Positions 47,531 through 56,732 of a stretch of 64,000 bases of DNA are shown one piece after another (the stretch's first letter is position 1; each line of letters begins with the position of its first letter). The stretch is taken from positions 1,597,501 to 1,661,500 of the forward strand of contig NZ_CP136628.1 of the NCBI RefSeq assembly GCF_032918005.1, read 5' to 3'. This DNA is from Bradyrhizobium sp. NDS-1 (lineage in GTDB: Bacteria; Pseudomonadota; Alphaproteobacteria; Rhizobiales; Xanthobacteraceae). The position numbers and the translations under genes were made by a program. A model generated the notes under the pieces. That model searched no databases. It was not told the origin of the DNA and was given only the letters and a program-made list of their open reading frames with translations.

Positions 47531-48631
47531 ATGTCGATCGAGTTCATCGGCTTCATCAGCAACAACAATTCATCCGAGACCGTCGTCCGCGAAGGACCGG
47601 TGCTCGACCCCACCCACATCGAAACGGTGGCGAAGGCGCATGAGAACGCCGGCTTCGATCGCGCGCTGCTGGCGTTTCATTCGACCTCGCCCGACGCGCT
47701 TCAGGTGGCCCAGCACGTCCTCAACACGACCTCCCGCCTCAACGTGCTGATCGCGCAGCGGCCGGGCTTTACCGCCCCGACGCTGCTGGCGCGGCAGTTC
47801 GCCGTGCTCGACCAGTTTTCGCGCGGCAGGGTCGCGCTCCATGTCATCACCGGCGGCAATGCCACCGAGCTCAGGCAGGACGGCAACACGCTCGACGACA
47901 AGGACGAGCGCTACGCCCGCACCTCCGAATTCCTCGATGTGCTCAAGCTGGAATGGACCAGCGACAAGCCGTTCACTTACAAAGGCAGGTACTACCAGGT
48001 CGAGAATGCGTTCTCGCAGGTGAAGCCGTATCGCTCCGACGGCATCCGCATCTATTTCGGCGGCGCCTCGGATGCGGCGATCGAGGTCGCCGGCAAGCAT
48101 GCCGACACCTTTGCGCTGTGGGGAGAATCCTACGCGCAGGTACGCGATGTCACCTCGCGCGTGCATAACGCAGCGGTTCGCCAGGGGCGGCCAACGCCGC
48201 GCTTCAGCCTGTCGGTCCGGCCGATCATTGCGCCCACCGAGAAGCAGGCCTGGGAGAAGGCGGAAGAGATTTTGGCGCGTGCCACCGCGCTGCAGGACAA
48301 GACCGGCTATCGCAAGCCCGCCGACGGCCACGCCACGGCCGGTGCGCGGCGCCTGCTCGCGCTTGCCGACCAGGGCAGCCGCATCGACAAGCGGCTCTGG
48401 ACCGAGATCGCAAAGCTCACCGGCGCCAACAGCAACACCACCGCGCTGGTCGGCACGCCCGAACAGGTCGCCGAAGTCTTCGGCGACTATTACGACCTCG
48501 GCATCAGCCATTTTCTGATCCGCGGCTTCGATCCGCTGATCGATGCGATCGAATATGGCCGCGAGCTGATCCCGCGGACCCGGGAGCTTGTCGCCAAGCG
48601 GCAGGCCGTTCGCGGGGAGGCCGCGGAATGA
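47531..48631 (+). CDS. LLM-class FMN-dependent monooxygenase (SsuD/SfnG-like)
   Basis: SsuD-type enzymes use FMNH2 and O2 to release sulfite from alkanesulfonates or sulfones. The 366-residue protein has the luciferase-like TIM barrel: AHENAGFDRALLAFHSTSPDALQVAQHVL, VLIAQRPGFTAPTLLARQFAVLDQFSRGRVALHVITGG, and IYFGGASDAAIEVAGKHADTFALWGE, the latter typical of SsuD/MsuD. No flavin reductase is encoded nearby, so FMNH2 must come from elsewhere. ATG 47531 follows AGGGAGACCATC; its end overlaps the following binding-protein gene by ATGA. Confidence 0.92.
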   Translation: MSIEFIGFISNNNSSETVVREGPVLDPTHIETVAKAHENAGFDRALLAFHSTSPDALQVAQHVLNTTSRLNVLIAQRPGFTAPTLLARQFAVLDQFSRGRVALHVITGGNATELRQDGNTLDDKDERYARTSEFLDVLKLEWTSDKPFTYKGRYYQVENAFSQVKPYRSDGIRIYFGGASDAAIEVAGKHADTFALWGESYAQVRDVTSRVHNAAVRQGRPTPRFSLSVRPIIAPTEKQAWEKAEEILARATALQDKTGYRKPADGHATAGARRLLALADQGSRIDKRLWTEIAKLTGANSNTTALVGTPEQVAEVFGDYYDLGISHFLIRGFDPLIDAIEYGRELIPRTRELVAKRQAVRGEAAE

Positions 48632-49566
48632 TCCGCCTGATGCTGGCCGGCGCGCTGCTTTTCGCCTCGTTCGAGCTCGCGGCGGCGCAAACCACCTTGC
48701 GCGTCGGCGACCAGAAGGGCAATGCGCAGGCCGTGATGGAAGCGGCAGGCGTGCTTAAGGACGTTCCCTACAGGATCGAGTGGAAGGAGTTTCCGGCGGC
48801 AGCTCCCTTGCTGGAGGCGCTCAGCGCCGGCGCGATCGAGACCGGGCTCGTTGGGGACGCGCCCTTCACGTTCGCCGCGGCCTCCGGCGCGCCGGTCAAG
48901 GCCATCGCGGCGATACGGCAGACCCGCGAGGGGCTCGCGGTCCTCGTGCCGGAGAATTCGCCGATCAGGAGCTTTGCCGATCTGCGCGGCAAAAAGATCG
49001 CAACCGGTCGCGGCTCGATCGGACATCAGTTGATCCTTGCCGCGCTCGAGAAGAACGGCTGGAGCGCGAGCGATGTGCAGATCGCGTTTCTCGCACCGTC
49101 GGATGCCAAGATCGCCTACACGCAAGGCTCGGTCGATGCGTGGTCGACCTGGGAGCCCTATGTCAGCCAGGAAGAGGTGCTGTTCAAATCGCGCCGCATC
49201 ATCACCTCGGAAGGGCTGACGCCGGGGCTGAGCTTCCAGGTGGCGCGGCCCGATGCGATCCGGGACAAGCGCGCGGAGCTGACGGATTTCATCCGCCGCC
49301 TCACCGCCGCGCGGGCGTGGTCGCTGAATAACATCGACAGCTATGCCGCGAATTGGGGCAGGCTGATGAACATCCCGACATCAGTGCCGCAGAATTGGCT
49401 ATCGCGCGCAAAGATCCGCATCGCGCCGATCGACGACGGCGTGGTCGCCGACGAGCAGAGCACGATCGATCTCTATTTCCGCTGGGGCCTGATCAAGCAG
49501 AAGCTCGATGCGCGCGACATCGTGGATCGCTCATTCACGGATGCGATTGCGAAAGCGGGGTTGTAG
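48628..49566 (+). CDS. Sulfonate-type ABC substrate-binding protein (SsuA-like)
   Basis: The 312-residue protein has a short signal peptide (about 1-19, ending ELAAAQ) and closely resembles the divergent protein at 41994-42974 (RVGDQKG, IEWKEFPAAAPLLEALSAGAIETG, WSTWEPYVS). Together with 43449-44552 this gives three binding proteins for one permease/ATPase pair, suggesting several sulfonates feed one channel. It is the last gene of the cluster; a repeat element follows. Confidence 0.92.
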   Translation: MIRLMLAGALLFASFELAAAQTTLRVGDQKGNAQAVMEAAGVLKDVPYRIEWKEFPAAAPLLEALSAGAIETGLVGDAPFTFAAASGAPVKAIAAIRQTREGLAVLVPENSPIRSFADLRGKKIATGRGSIGHQLILAALEKNGWSASDVQIAFLAPSDAKIAYTQGSVDAWSTWEPYVSQEEVLFKSRRIITSEGLTPGLSFQVARPDAIRDKRAELTDFIRRLTAARAWSLNNIDSYAANWGRLMNIPTSVPQNWLSRAKIRIAPIDDGVVADEQSTIDLYFRWGLIKQKLDARDIVDRSFTDAIAKAGL

Positions 49567-49881
49567 CGCTCACCGCCGTCATTCCGGGGCGCGACGAAGT
49601 CGCGAGCCCGGAATCCATTCAACCACAAACTTTGCGGCCCGATGGATTCCGGGTTCGCCCTCCGGGCGCCCCGGATGACGACGGAGAGACATCAGAGCTC
49701 ACAAGGCTATTCAAGCGTTCGTGAGATGAGGACGGTATTTCCATGACGCTCGCACTCCTCGACGCTTTCTTTCTTCGTTCCTCACGCTCGACGACACCTC
49801 CATTGCTATTTGCTCCGCCTCCCTTGCAGCCCGCCTCATCCCTTCAAAAATCAATCTGACGACCACATCGGGAGACCGGCC
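49567..49881. other. Intergenic region after the organosulfur cluster
   Basis: It contains the repeat at 49577-49681 and then about 200 bp of lower-GC sequence (CTTTCTTTCTTCG...) before the CmcJ-like gene. No gene or convincing promoter was found. Confidence 0.6.
49577..49681. repeat. CATTCCGG-family palindromic repeat, full-length form
   Basis: It has the same layout as 28211-28317: outer CGTCATTCCGGGGCGCG against CGCCCCGGATGACG, and inner AGCCCGGAATCCAT against ATGGATTCCGGGTT. One base is lost in the right outer arm (CCCCGGATGACG instead of CCCCGGAATGACG). Confidence 0.85.
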
Positions 49882-50727
49882 ATGGGCCTGCAAGAAACAA
49901 AAATCGAGTCGCTTCCCTTCGTCACTGCCGAGCTCAACTATCTCGTACCTGTTACGACCAAGCCGCGCACCTATGCCTTCGATCCGCCGCCGGGCGAGCC
50001 GAAGAGCACGGCGCTGGCCGAGCCGCATCAGGTGCCAATCTTCGATGCGCGGCTGATCGCCCAGAATTTCTCGCTCGACCGCGAAGGCTTTGCGCTGGTG
50101 CGCCATCCGACCCGGGTGAAGGATTTCTATGACGACGATGAGGTGAGGGCGGTCTACTATCCCGCCGTTGAGGCGTTCCTGCGGGCGACGCTGCGGGCCG
50201 ACCGCGTCGTCATCTTCGATCACACCGTGCGCAAGCGTGTCGAAGGCGCGCCTGACATCCGCGACGGCGGGCCGCGACAGCCGGCGACGCGCGTGCATGT
50301 GGACCAGACCGACGTCTCCGGCGCCAACCGCGTGCGCGAGCATCTGCCTGACGAGGCCGAGGAGCTGCTGAAGGGCCGCGTGCAGGTGATCAATCTGTGG
50401 CGGCCGATCCGCGGCCCCTTGCGCGATTCACCGCTGGCGATGGCCGACGGCACCACGGTCGCGCCGGATGATCTCGTTGCCTCCGATCTGATCTATCCCA
50501 ACCGAAGCGGCGAGACCTATTCGGTGAAATACAATCCGAACCATCGCTGGTTCTATTTCCCTGAAATGACGCCGGACGAGGCCCTGCTGCTCAAATGCTA
50601 TGATTCCGCAACCGACGGCCGCACCCGCTTCGGGCCGCATACCGCCTTCGTCGATCCGACCACGCCGCAAGATGCTGCGCCGCGCGAAAGCATCGAGGTG
50701 CGCACGCTGGTCTTTCACAAACCGTAA
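49882..50727 (+). CDS. CmcJ/NvfI-like oxidoreductase
   Basis: The 281-residue soluble protein matches what I know of the CmcJ/NvfI group, mainly fungal and some bacterial proteins near Fe(II)/2-oxoglutarate-type oxygenases. Typical stretches are VVIFDHTVRKR, RVHVDQTDVSGANRVREHLPDEAEELLKGRVQVINLWRPIRGPLRDSPLAM, and WFYFPEMTPDEALLLKCYDSATDGRTRFGPHTAFVDPTTP. The H-x-D in RVHVDQTD and the later His in GPHTAF could be metal ligands. ATG 49882 follows GGGAGACCGGCC. The gene stands alone; substrate unknown. Confidence 0.8.
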   Translation: MGLQETKIESLPFVTAELNYLVPVTTKPRTYAFDPPPGEPKSTALAEPHQVPIFDARLIAQNFSLDREGFALVRHPTRVKDFYDDDEVRAVYYPAVEAFLRATLRADRVVIFDHTVRKRVEGAPDIRDGGPRQPATRVHVDQTDVSGANRVREHLPDEAEELLKGRVQVINLWRPIRGPLRDSPLAMADGTTVAPDDLVASDLIYPNRSGETYSVKYNPNHRWFYFPEMTPDEALLLKCYDSATDGRTRFGPHTAFVDPTTPQDAAPRESIEVRTLVFHKP

Positions 50728-50828
50728 CAATGTGTGATGGCGCTGCCGGGTGCCGCCCGGCGGCGTTTGGAACCTTAGGGAACAAATCCACGTTTGCAGC
50801 GCCGGGCAGGGCAACCGGGAGCGGTGCC

Positions 50829-51143
50829 GTGCGCGCGCAGACCACGCTATTCTTTTCTCTTGCCAGTTTTTCTCTTTCCACTTTTTCCGTTGCCCAAGCT
50901 GAAAGCGGGCTCGCCTCCTATTACGGCTACGCGAAAGCCGGCAAGGGCGGTGAGCTGACCTGCGCGCACCGGACGCGCCCGTTCGGCAGCGTGCTCAGAG
51001 TGTCCTATGGCAGCCGTTCGATCCAGTGCCGCGTCAACGATCGCGGCCCCTTCATTCGCGGCCGCATCGTCGATCTCTCGGTGCCGGCCGCCCGCGCACT
51101 CGGCATGATGAGCGCCGGCGTCGTGCGAGTCTCCGTGGAATAG
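50829..51143 (+). CDS. Small secreted double-psi beta-barrel (RlpA-like) protein
   Basis: From GTG 50829, after GGGAGCGG, the 104-residue protein has a signal peptide (about 1-25) and consists almost wholly of one RlpA-type barrel: GLASYYGYAKAGKGGELTCAHRTRPFGS, then CRVNDRGPFIRGRIVDLS. It lacks the lipobox of the protein at 30350 and is among the shortest members of the family. The two Cys (ELTCAHR and IQCRVN) could form a disulfide. The long upstream extension is not credible as coding sequence. Confidence 0.8.
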   Translation: MRAQTTLFFSLASFSLSTFSVAQAESGLASYYGYAKAGKGGELTCAHRTRPFGSVLRVSYGSRSIQCRVNDRGPFIRGRIVDLSVPAARALGMMSAGVVRVSVE

Positions 51144-51186
51144 GCCAGCCCGCGCGCTATAGTGCCGCCGAAAGCAGGGGGGCGCT

Positions 51187-52356
51187 ATGGCCAGGATCAG
51201 GGTGGGACTCGTCGGCTGCGGCTTCGTGTCGGAGCTGCACATGTATGCGTTCCGGCGCGTCTATGGCGTGGACGTCGAGGTCGCGGCGGTGGCCGCGCGC
51301 GGCGATCACGTCGTCGACTTCGCCGCACGCCATGGCATCCCGCACGTCTATCGCAGCTTCACCGAGCTGATCGCGGACGCGGATATCGACGTCGTCGACA
51401 TCTGCACCCCGCCCAACCTCCATGCCGGGATGATCGTTGGCGCCATGCAGGCCGGCAAGCACGTCATCTGCGAAAAGCCCTTTGCAGGTTATTTCGGCCG
51501 CGAGGGCGATGCGCAGCCGATCGGCAAGCACGTGCCGAAGGCGCTGATGTATGAGCGCGTGCTCGAGGAGATGGACGCGACGCGAGCCGCGATCGAGCGG
51601 TCCGGAAAGCTCTTCATGTATGCCGAGGACTGGATCTACGCGCCCGCGGTGACCAAGACCGCCGAGATCCTGAGAGCGACCAGGGACAAGGTCCTGTTCA
51701 TGAAGGGTGAGGAGAGCCATTCCGGCTCGCATGCCGCCCACGCCGCGCAATGGGCGATGACCGGCGGCGGCTCGCTGATCCGCATGGGCTGTCACCCGCT
51801 CTCGGCCGTGCTCTATCTCAAGCAGGTCGAGGCCAAGGCGCGCGGCGAGACCATCCGCGTCGCCAGCGTTACCTGCGATGTCGGCAACGTCACCGCCGGG
51901 CTGAAGCCGGAGGAGCGCACCTACATCAAGGCCAATCCGGTCGACGTCGAAGACTGGGGCACGCTCACCGCGACGTTCTCGGACGGCACCAAGGCGACCG
52001 TGTTCTCCGGCGACATGATCATGGGCGGCGTGCGCAATCTGGTCGAGACCTACACCAGCGGCGGCTCGCTGTTCGCAAACATCACCCCCAACAATCATCT
52101 GATGAGCTACCAGACCAGCGAGGAGAAGCTCGCCTCGGTCTACATCACCGAAAAGGTCGATCGCAAAACCGGCTGGCAATATGTCTGCCTCGAGGAGGAA
52201 TGGACGCGCGGCTATTTGCAGGAGATCCAGGATTTCATGGAATGCGCGGCCACCGGCCGGCAACCGCTGTCGGACCTCGCGCTGGCCTACGAGACGATCA
52301 AGGTGAACTACGCGGGGTATTGGGCCGCGGAGGAGGGGAGACGGGTGGTGTTGTAA
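51187..52356 (+). CDS. Gfo/Idh/MocA-family oxidoreductase
   Basis: The 389-residue NAD(P)-dependent enzyme has the Rossmann motif GLVGCGFVSELHMYAF near 8-23, the VDICTPPNLHAGM strand, the conserved CEKPF (about 97-101) with catalytic Lys, and the C-terminal alpha/beta domain with GGGSLIRMGCHPLSAVLYL containing the usual His. Family members oxidise or reduce sugars and cyclitols. The longer-than-usual insertion (RNLVETYTSGGSLF...TEKVDRKTGWQYVCLEEEWTRGY) could shape the substrate pocket. It stands alone; substrate unknown. Confidence 0.9.
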   Translation: MARIRVGLVGCGFVSELHMYAFRRVYGVDVEVAAVAARGDHVVDFAARHGIPHVYRSFTELIADADIDVVDICTPPNLHAGMIVGAMQAGKHVICEKPFAGYFGREGDAQPIGKHVPKALMYERVLEEMDATRAAIERSGKLFMYAEDWIYAPAVTKTAEILRATRDKVLFMKGEESHSGSHAAHAAQWAMTGGGSLIRMGCHPLSAVLYLKQVEAKARGETIRVASVTCDVGNVTAGLKPEERTYIKANPVDVEDWGTLTATFSDGTKATVFSGDMIMGGVRNLVETYTSGGSLFANITPNNHLMSYQTSEEKLASVYITEKVDRKTGWQYVCLEEEWTRGYLQEIQDFMECAATGRQPLSDLALAYETIKVNYAGYWAAEEGRRVVL

Positions 52357-52380
52357 GGCAGACTGCTGCCGCAAGCACGC

Positions 52381-52530
52381 TGCAACCCTTCTCCCCTTTG
52401 GAAGAAGGTGGAGCGAAGCGCCGGATGAGGGGTTCTATCCGCCCGCAAGACTGCTCGTGAGGATGGAGACCCCTCGCCCGTCTCGCCGCTATCGCGCCGA
52501 GCCACCCTCTCCCGCAAGGGGAGAGGGTGC
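52381..52530. repeat. Composite dispersed repeats (CCCTTCTCCCC and CCCTCTCCCGCAAGGGGAGAGGG)
   Basis: The stretch AACCCTTCTCCCCTTTGGAAGAAGG, then GAGCGAAGCGCCGGATGAGGGG, then ACCCTCTCCCGCAAGGGGAGAGGGT (52503-52527) is a mosaic of elements that also occur singly near 37838 and 41869. The last is a perfect hairpin with loop GCAA. It separates two convergent genes and may end transcription in both directions. Confidence 0.7.
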
Positions 52531-52564
52531 ACTGTGCACTGCCTTCCCGGCGAGCAAAGCTGAG

Positions 52565-53875
52565 CTATGCCCCGTAGGTCGATCCCTTCGGCAGCGGAAA
52601 CACCGGGTCCCGCGTGCGGATGTTGCTCGGCCACACCACCGAGATGTGCTCGCCGGCGTTCTGCATCACCACCGGCGTCGAGCGCTCGTTCTGGCCGGAG
52701 AGCGGCGTGCCGGGCGGGTAGAATCTCACGCCATAGCCCTGGATGGTGCCGCCGGAGGGGATGTCGACGTCGAGCGCCGCCTTGCGAATGGCCTCGGGGT
52801 CGAAGCTGCCGTACTTCTCCTTGGCGACCGGCAGCACGTTGTTCAGCAGTATCCAGGTCTGGTTGAAGCCCATCGAGCAATGCGGCGGCACGTCGGTAGC
52901 GCCGGTCTTGGCCTTGTAGCGCGTGACCATCGCATTGATCAGGTCGCCCATGCCAGGTGCGAGCTTGGAGGGATCCAGCAACTGCGCCGGCACCGGGTCG
53001 ATGTTGCAGAAATTGTCGATGTCGGCACCGAAGGTGGCGCGCAGCTTGTCGAGCTGGCTGTAGCCGGCGCCTGCGCCGAACAGCATCTTGAACCGCAATC
53101 CGCTCTCGCGCGCCTGGCGCAGGAACAGGGTGATGTCGGGGTTGTAACCGGCATGCGAGATCACGTCGGCCTTGGCGCGCTTGATCTTCGTGACCAGCAC
53201 CGAGAGATCGGGCGCCGATGCCGAATAGCCTTCACGCAGCACGACCTGAATGCCGGCTTCCTTGGCGTAGGCCTCGTCGGCGGAGGCCACGCCGACGCCA
53301 TAGGGGCCGTCCTCGTGGATCAACGCGACCTTGACCTCCTTCGGGTCCATGCCGAGCTTGGCTTTGGCATGCTCGTTGATGAAGCTGGCGAAGGCCTGTC
53401 CGTACTGGTCGGAATGAATCTGCGCGCGGAAGACGTATTGCAGGTTCTTGTCCTTGAACACGGCGGTCGAGACCGCGGTCGTGATCCAGAGGATCTTTTT
53501 CTGCTGCTCGACCTTGGCGGCGAGCGGCACGGCGTGCGAGCTCGCATAGACGCCGTTGAGGATGTCGATCTTCTCCTGGCTGATCAGGCGTTCGGCCTCG
53601 TTGATCGCAACGTCGGGCTTGCTCTGCGAATCCGCGGCGAGCGGAGTAACCTTGTACTTGCCGCCGACACCGCCTTTCTCATTGACGAGATCGATGGCGA
53701 TCTGCGCCCCGACCGAAGAGGCAACCGAGCCGCCGGCGGCGAAGGGGCCGGTGAGGTCGTAGATCAGGCCGATGCGTATGTTCTCGGCCTGCGCCTGGGC
53801 GCGTGTCCAATCGAGGCTGAGTGCGGCGGCGGCAGCCGCCGAGGTCTTCAGCAGCTGCCTGCGTGAAGTCGGCAT
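52565..53875 (-). CDS. Orphan branched-chain amino-acid-type ABC binding protein
   Basis: The 436-residue protein has a twin-arginine signal (SRRQLLKTSAAAAAALSL) and a Peripla_BP_6 fold (IRIGLIYDLTGPFAAGGS...). It is a paralogue of the binding protein at 17298 (IYDLTGP-A-GGS, SKPDVAINEA-RLI-QEKID, LREGYSA-APDLS-LVTK-KRAK, GYNPDIT, LPKG-TY). No permease or ATPase gene is adjacent, so it may feed the 18624-22002 system or a distant one. ATG 53875 follows GGGAGGATAGG. Confidence 0.9.
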   Translation of the reverse strand: MPTSRRQLLKTSAAAAAALSLDWTRAQAQAENIRIGLIYDLTGPFAAGGSVASSVGAQIAIDLVNEKGGVGGKYKVTPLAADSQSKPDVAINEAERLISQEKIDILNGVYASSHAVPLAAKVEQQKKILWITTAVSTAVFKDKNLQYVFRAQIHSDQYGQAFASFINEHAKAKLGMDPKEVKVALIHEDGPYGVGVASADEAYAKEAGIQVVLREGYSASAPDLSVLVTKIKRAKADVISHAGYNPDITLFLRQARESGLRFKMLFGAGAGYSQLDKLRATFGADIDNFCNIDPVPAQLLDPSKLAPGMGDLINAMVTRYKAKTGATDVPPHCSMGFNQTWILLNNVLPVAKEKYGSFDPEAIRKAALDVDIPSGGTIQGYGVRFYPPGTPLSGQNERSTPVVMQNAGEHISVVWPSNIRTRDPVFPLPKGSTYGA

Positions 53876-54054
53876 CCTATCCTCCCTCAAAACCGTCGTT
53901 TGATCTTGTTGTTGTTCGCGAAGTATGGGGAGCGGGCCGGCGGAAAGTCAACATGGCGAAAGTCGAGGTCGGTCGTCCGCGGCATCGAACGCAAGTGCGA
54001 AATGAGCGCCAACGGACCCCGCTCGGCGATAATGCAGCGATGCGATTCCGCCCG

Positions 54055-56562
54055 TCACAGCTTCAAGCGGCGGGCCAGATAGCGCGCGGTCTTTCCGCCG
54101 GCTTTGGCGACCTGTTCCGGCGTTCCCGATGCGACGACACGGCCGCCTTCGTCTCCGGCGCCGGGTCCGAGATCGATGATCCAGTCGCTGTGGGCCACGA
54201 CGTCCATGTCGTGCTCGACCACGATCACGCTGTTGCCGGTGTCCACGATCCGCTCGAGCTGCGCGATCAAGCGCTCGATGTCGCGCGGGTGAAGGCCGGT
54301 GGTCGGCTCGTCCAGGACATAGAGCGTATGCCCGCGCTGCGGTCGCATCAGCTCGGTCGCGAGCTTGATGCGCTGGGCTTCGCCGCCGGACAGTTCGGTG
54401 GCGGACTGGCCGAGGCGGATATAGCCGAGGCCGACCTCGCGCACGACCGACAGCGAGCGGTTCAGCGTTGCATCGCCCTCGAAGAACGCGAAGGCCTCGT
54501 CGACGCGCATCGCCAGCACGTCCGCGATCGATCGCCCGCGGATCTTCACCTCGAGCGTCTTGTCGTTGTAGCGCGCGCCCTTGCAGGTCGGGCAGGGGGC
54601 GTAGACGCTGGGCAGGAACAGCAGCTCGACGCAGACGAAGCCCTCGCCCTCGCAGGTCGCACAGCGGCCTTTGGCGACGTTGAAGGAGAAGCGTCCGGCA
54701 TCGTAACGGCGGGATTTTGCCTGCGGCGTCGCCGCGAACAACCGCCGCACATGGTCGAACAGGCCGGTATAGGTCGCAAGGTTGGACCGCGGCGTGCGGC
54801 CGATCGGTTTCTGGTCGACCACGACGAGACGGTTCACCTGGTCGAGGCCGGCAACGATCCTGCCGCCCAATGTCTCGACCGTCGCGGCCAGACTGTCGTC
54901 GTCGGAATCGGCAGCAAGCGTGTGGCCGAGATGCGCGGCCACGGTCTCGACGAGGAATTGGCTGATCAGGCTCGATTTGCCGGAGCCCGACACGCCGGTG
55001 ATGCTGGCGATGACGCCCAGCGGAATGTCGATGTCGAGGCCGCGGAGATTGTTGCGGACCGCACCCCTGATCTTCAGATGCCCTTTCGGCTCGCGACGAA
55101 CGGCCGGCAGCGGCTTTCTCGGTCGCGAGAGATAATGGGCCGTTCGCGATTGCGCGATTTCACCGAGCCCTGCCGGCGGCCCGCTGTAGAGGACGAGGCC
55201 ACCGCCTTCGCCGGCGTCGGGCCCGACGTCCACCAGCCAGTCGGCGTGCCGGATCACCTCGATCTCGTGCTCCACCACGAAGATCGAGTTGCCGGCGTGC
55301 TTCAGCCGGTCCAGCGCCCGCAGCAGCGCCTCGGTGTCGGCGGGATGAAGGCCTGCGGAGGGCTCGTCGAGCACGTAGACGACGCCGAACAGGTTGGAGC
55401 GGACCTGGGTCGCCAGGCGCAGCCGCTGCAGCTCGCCCGGCGACAGCGTCGGCGTGCTGCGTTCGCAGGCGAGATAGCCCAGGCCAAGGTCGAGCAGGAC
55501 GGCGAGGCGTGCCGACAGGTCCTCGCAAATGCGCCGGGCAACGACGGTCTTCTCCGATCTGTCCGCCGAAGCTCTTGCGAATGGCTTGACCAGCTCTTGC
55601 AATTGCTTGAGCGGCAGATGCGACATTTCGGCGATGTTGAGGCCGGCGAACTTCACCTTCAGCGCTTCAGGCTTCAGCCTTGTGCCGTGGCAGGTCGGGC
55701 AATCCCGCGTGATCATGAATTGCGCGACGCGGCGTTTCATCATCGCGCTCTCGGACTTGGCGTAGGTCTGCATCACGTAGCGCTTGGCGCCGGTGAACGT
55801 GCCCTGATAGCTCGGCTCTTCCTTGCGGCGCAGGGCGCGCCTGACCTCGGCGGCGTCGTAGCCGGCATAAACAGGCACGGTCGGCTGCTCGTCGGTGAAC
55901 AGAATCCAGTCGCGATCCTTCTTGGGCAGCTCCCGCCAGGGCTTGTCCACGTCGTAGCCGAGCGTCGTCAGGATATCCCGGAGGTTCTGTCCCTGCCAGG
56001 CGCTCGGCCAGGCCGCGACGGCGCGCTCGCGGATCGTCTTGGTGTCGTCGGGCACCATGGACTTCTCGGTGACGTCGAGCATCCGGCCGATGCCGTGACA
56101 GGTCGGGCAGGCTCCCTCCGGCGTATTGGGAGAGAACGCCTCGGCATAGAGCATCGGTTGCCCCCGCGGATAATCGCCGGCGCGGGAATAGAGCATCCTG
56201 AGCAGGTTCGAAATGGTCGTGACGCTGCCGACCGAGGACCGCGTCGTCGGCGCGCCGCGCTGCTGCTGGAGCGCCACGGCCGGCGGCAGGCCCTCGATGT
56301 CGTCGACTTCGGGGATTTGCATCTGGTGGAACAGGCGCCGCGCGTAGGGCGATACCGATTCCAGATAGCGCCGCTGCGCCTCGGCGTAGATCGTCCCGAA
56401 GGCGAGCGAGGATTTCCCTGAGCCCGACACGCCCGTGAACACGACCAGCGCATTGCGGGGAATGCGCACGTCGATATTCCTGAGATTGTGCTCGCGCGCG
56501 CCGCGCACCCGGACGAAGCCGTCGTCCTGCATCAGATCGGGTTGTCTTGGTCGATCGTCCAT
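54055..56562 (-). CDS. UvrA-like ATPase, short paralogue
   Basis: The 835-residue protein is a UvrA homologue with two ABC ATPase modules: Walker [13 protein letters not shown] (about 44-55) and [11 protein letters not shown] (near 535), signatures [12 protein letters not shown] and [12 protein letters not shown]. Zinc-finger Cys pairs are visible ([37 protein letters not shown]). It is about 100-130 residues shorter than excision-repair UvrA, suggesting a reduced UvrB-binding/insert region, as in class II UvrA paralogues linked to drug self-protection. The true uvrA is expected elsewhere. The first signature has Pro for Gly (LSPGE). Confidence 0.88.
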   Translation of the reverse strand: MDDRPRQPDLMQDDGFVRVRGAREHNLRNIDVRIPRNALVVFTGVSGSGKSSLAFGTIYAEAQRRYLESVSPYARRLFHQMQIPEVDDIEGLPPAVALQQQRGAPTTRSSVGSVTTISNLLRMLYSRAGDYPRGQPMLYAEAFSPNTPEGACPTCHGIGRMLDVTEKSMVPDDTKTIRERAVAAWPSAWQGQNLRDILTTLGYDVDKPWRELPKKDRDWILFTDEQPTVPVYAGYDAAEVRRALRRKEEPSYQGTFTGAKRYVMQTYAKSESAMMKRRVAQFMITRDCPTCHGTRLKPEALKVKFAGLNIAEMSHLPLKQLQELVKPFARASADRSEKTVVARRICEDLSARLAVLLDLGLGYLACERSTPTLSPGELQRLRLATQVRSNLFGVVYVLDEPSAGLHPADTEALLRALDRLKHAGNSIFVVEHEIEVIRHADWLVDVGPDAGEGGGLVLYSGPPAGLGEIAQSRTAHYLSRPRKPLPAVRREPKGHLKIRGAVRNNLRGLDIDIPLGVIASITGVSGSGKSSLISQFLVETVAAHLGHTLAADSDDDSLAATVETLGGRIVAGLDQVNRLVVVDQKPIGRTPRSNLATYTGLFDHVRRLFAATPQAKSRRYDAGRFSFNVAKGRCATCEGEGFVCVELLFLPSVYAPCPTCKGARYNDKTLEVKIRGRSIADVLAMRVDEAFAFFEGDATLNRSLSVVREVGLGYIRLGQSATELSGGEAQRIKLATELMRPQRGHTLYVLDEPTTGLHPRDIERLIAQLERIVDTGNSVIVVEHDMDVVAHSDWIIDLGPGAGDEGGRVVASGTPEQVAKAGGKTARYLARRLKL

Positions 56563-56732
56563 CTCGCCTCCTCCGGCTCCCCTGGGGGATCAACGGCAGG
56601 ATCGCAGCATGGATCCCCGGATGCCAGTGGGCACGGGTGCAGTCTGCGCGGAGCGAAGGCCCGTCGCGGTGGCAGCGAAGGGCCTTGGAGCGAGTGCCGG
56701 ATCGCTGGTGCCGGCCGGCGCCGACCCGAGCC

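Noticed and set aside
53821..56421. An 866-residue plus-strand frame opposite the UvrA-like gene
   Set aside because: It mirrors the UvrA paralogue's codons; no motif, no ribosome-binding site, and the minus-strand protein has full ABC motifs.
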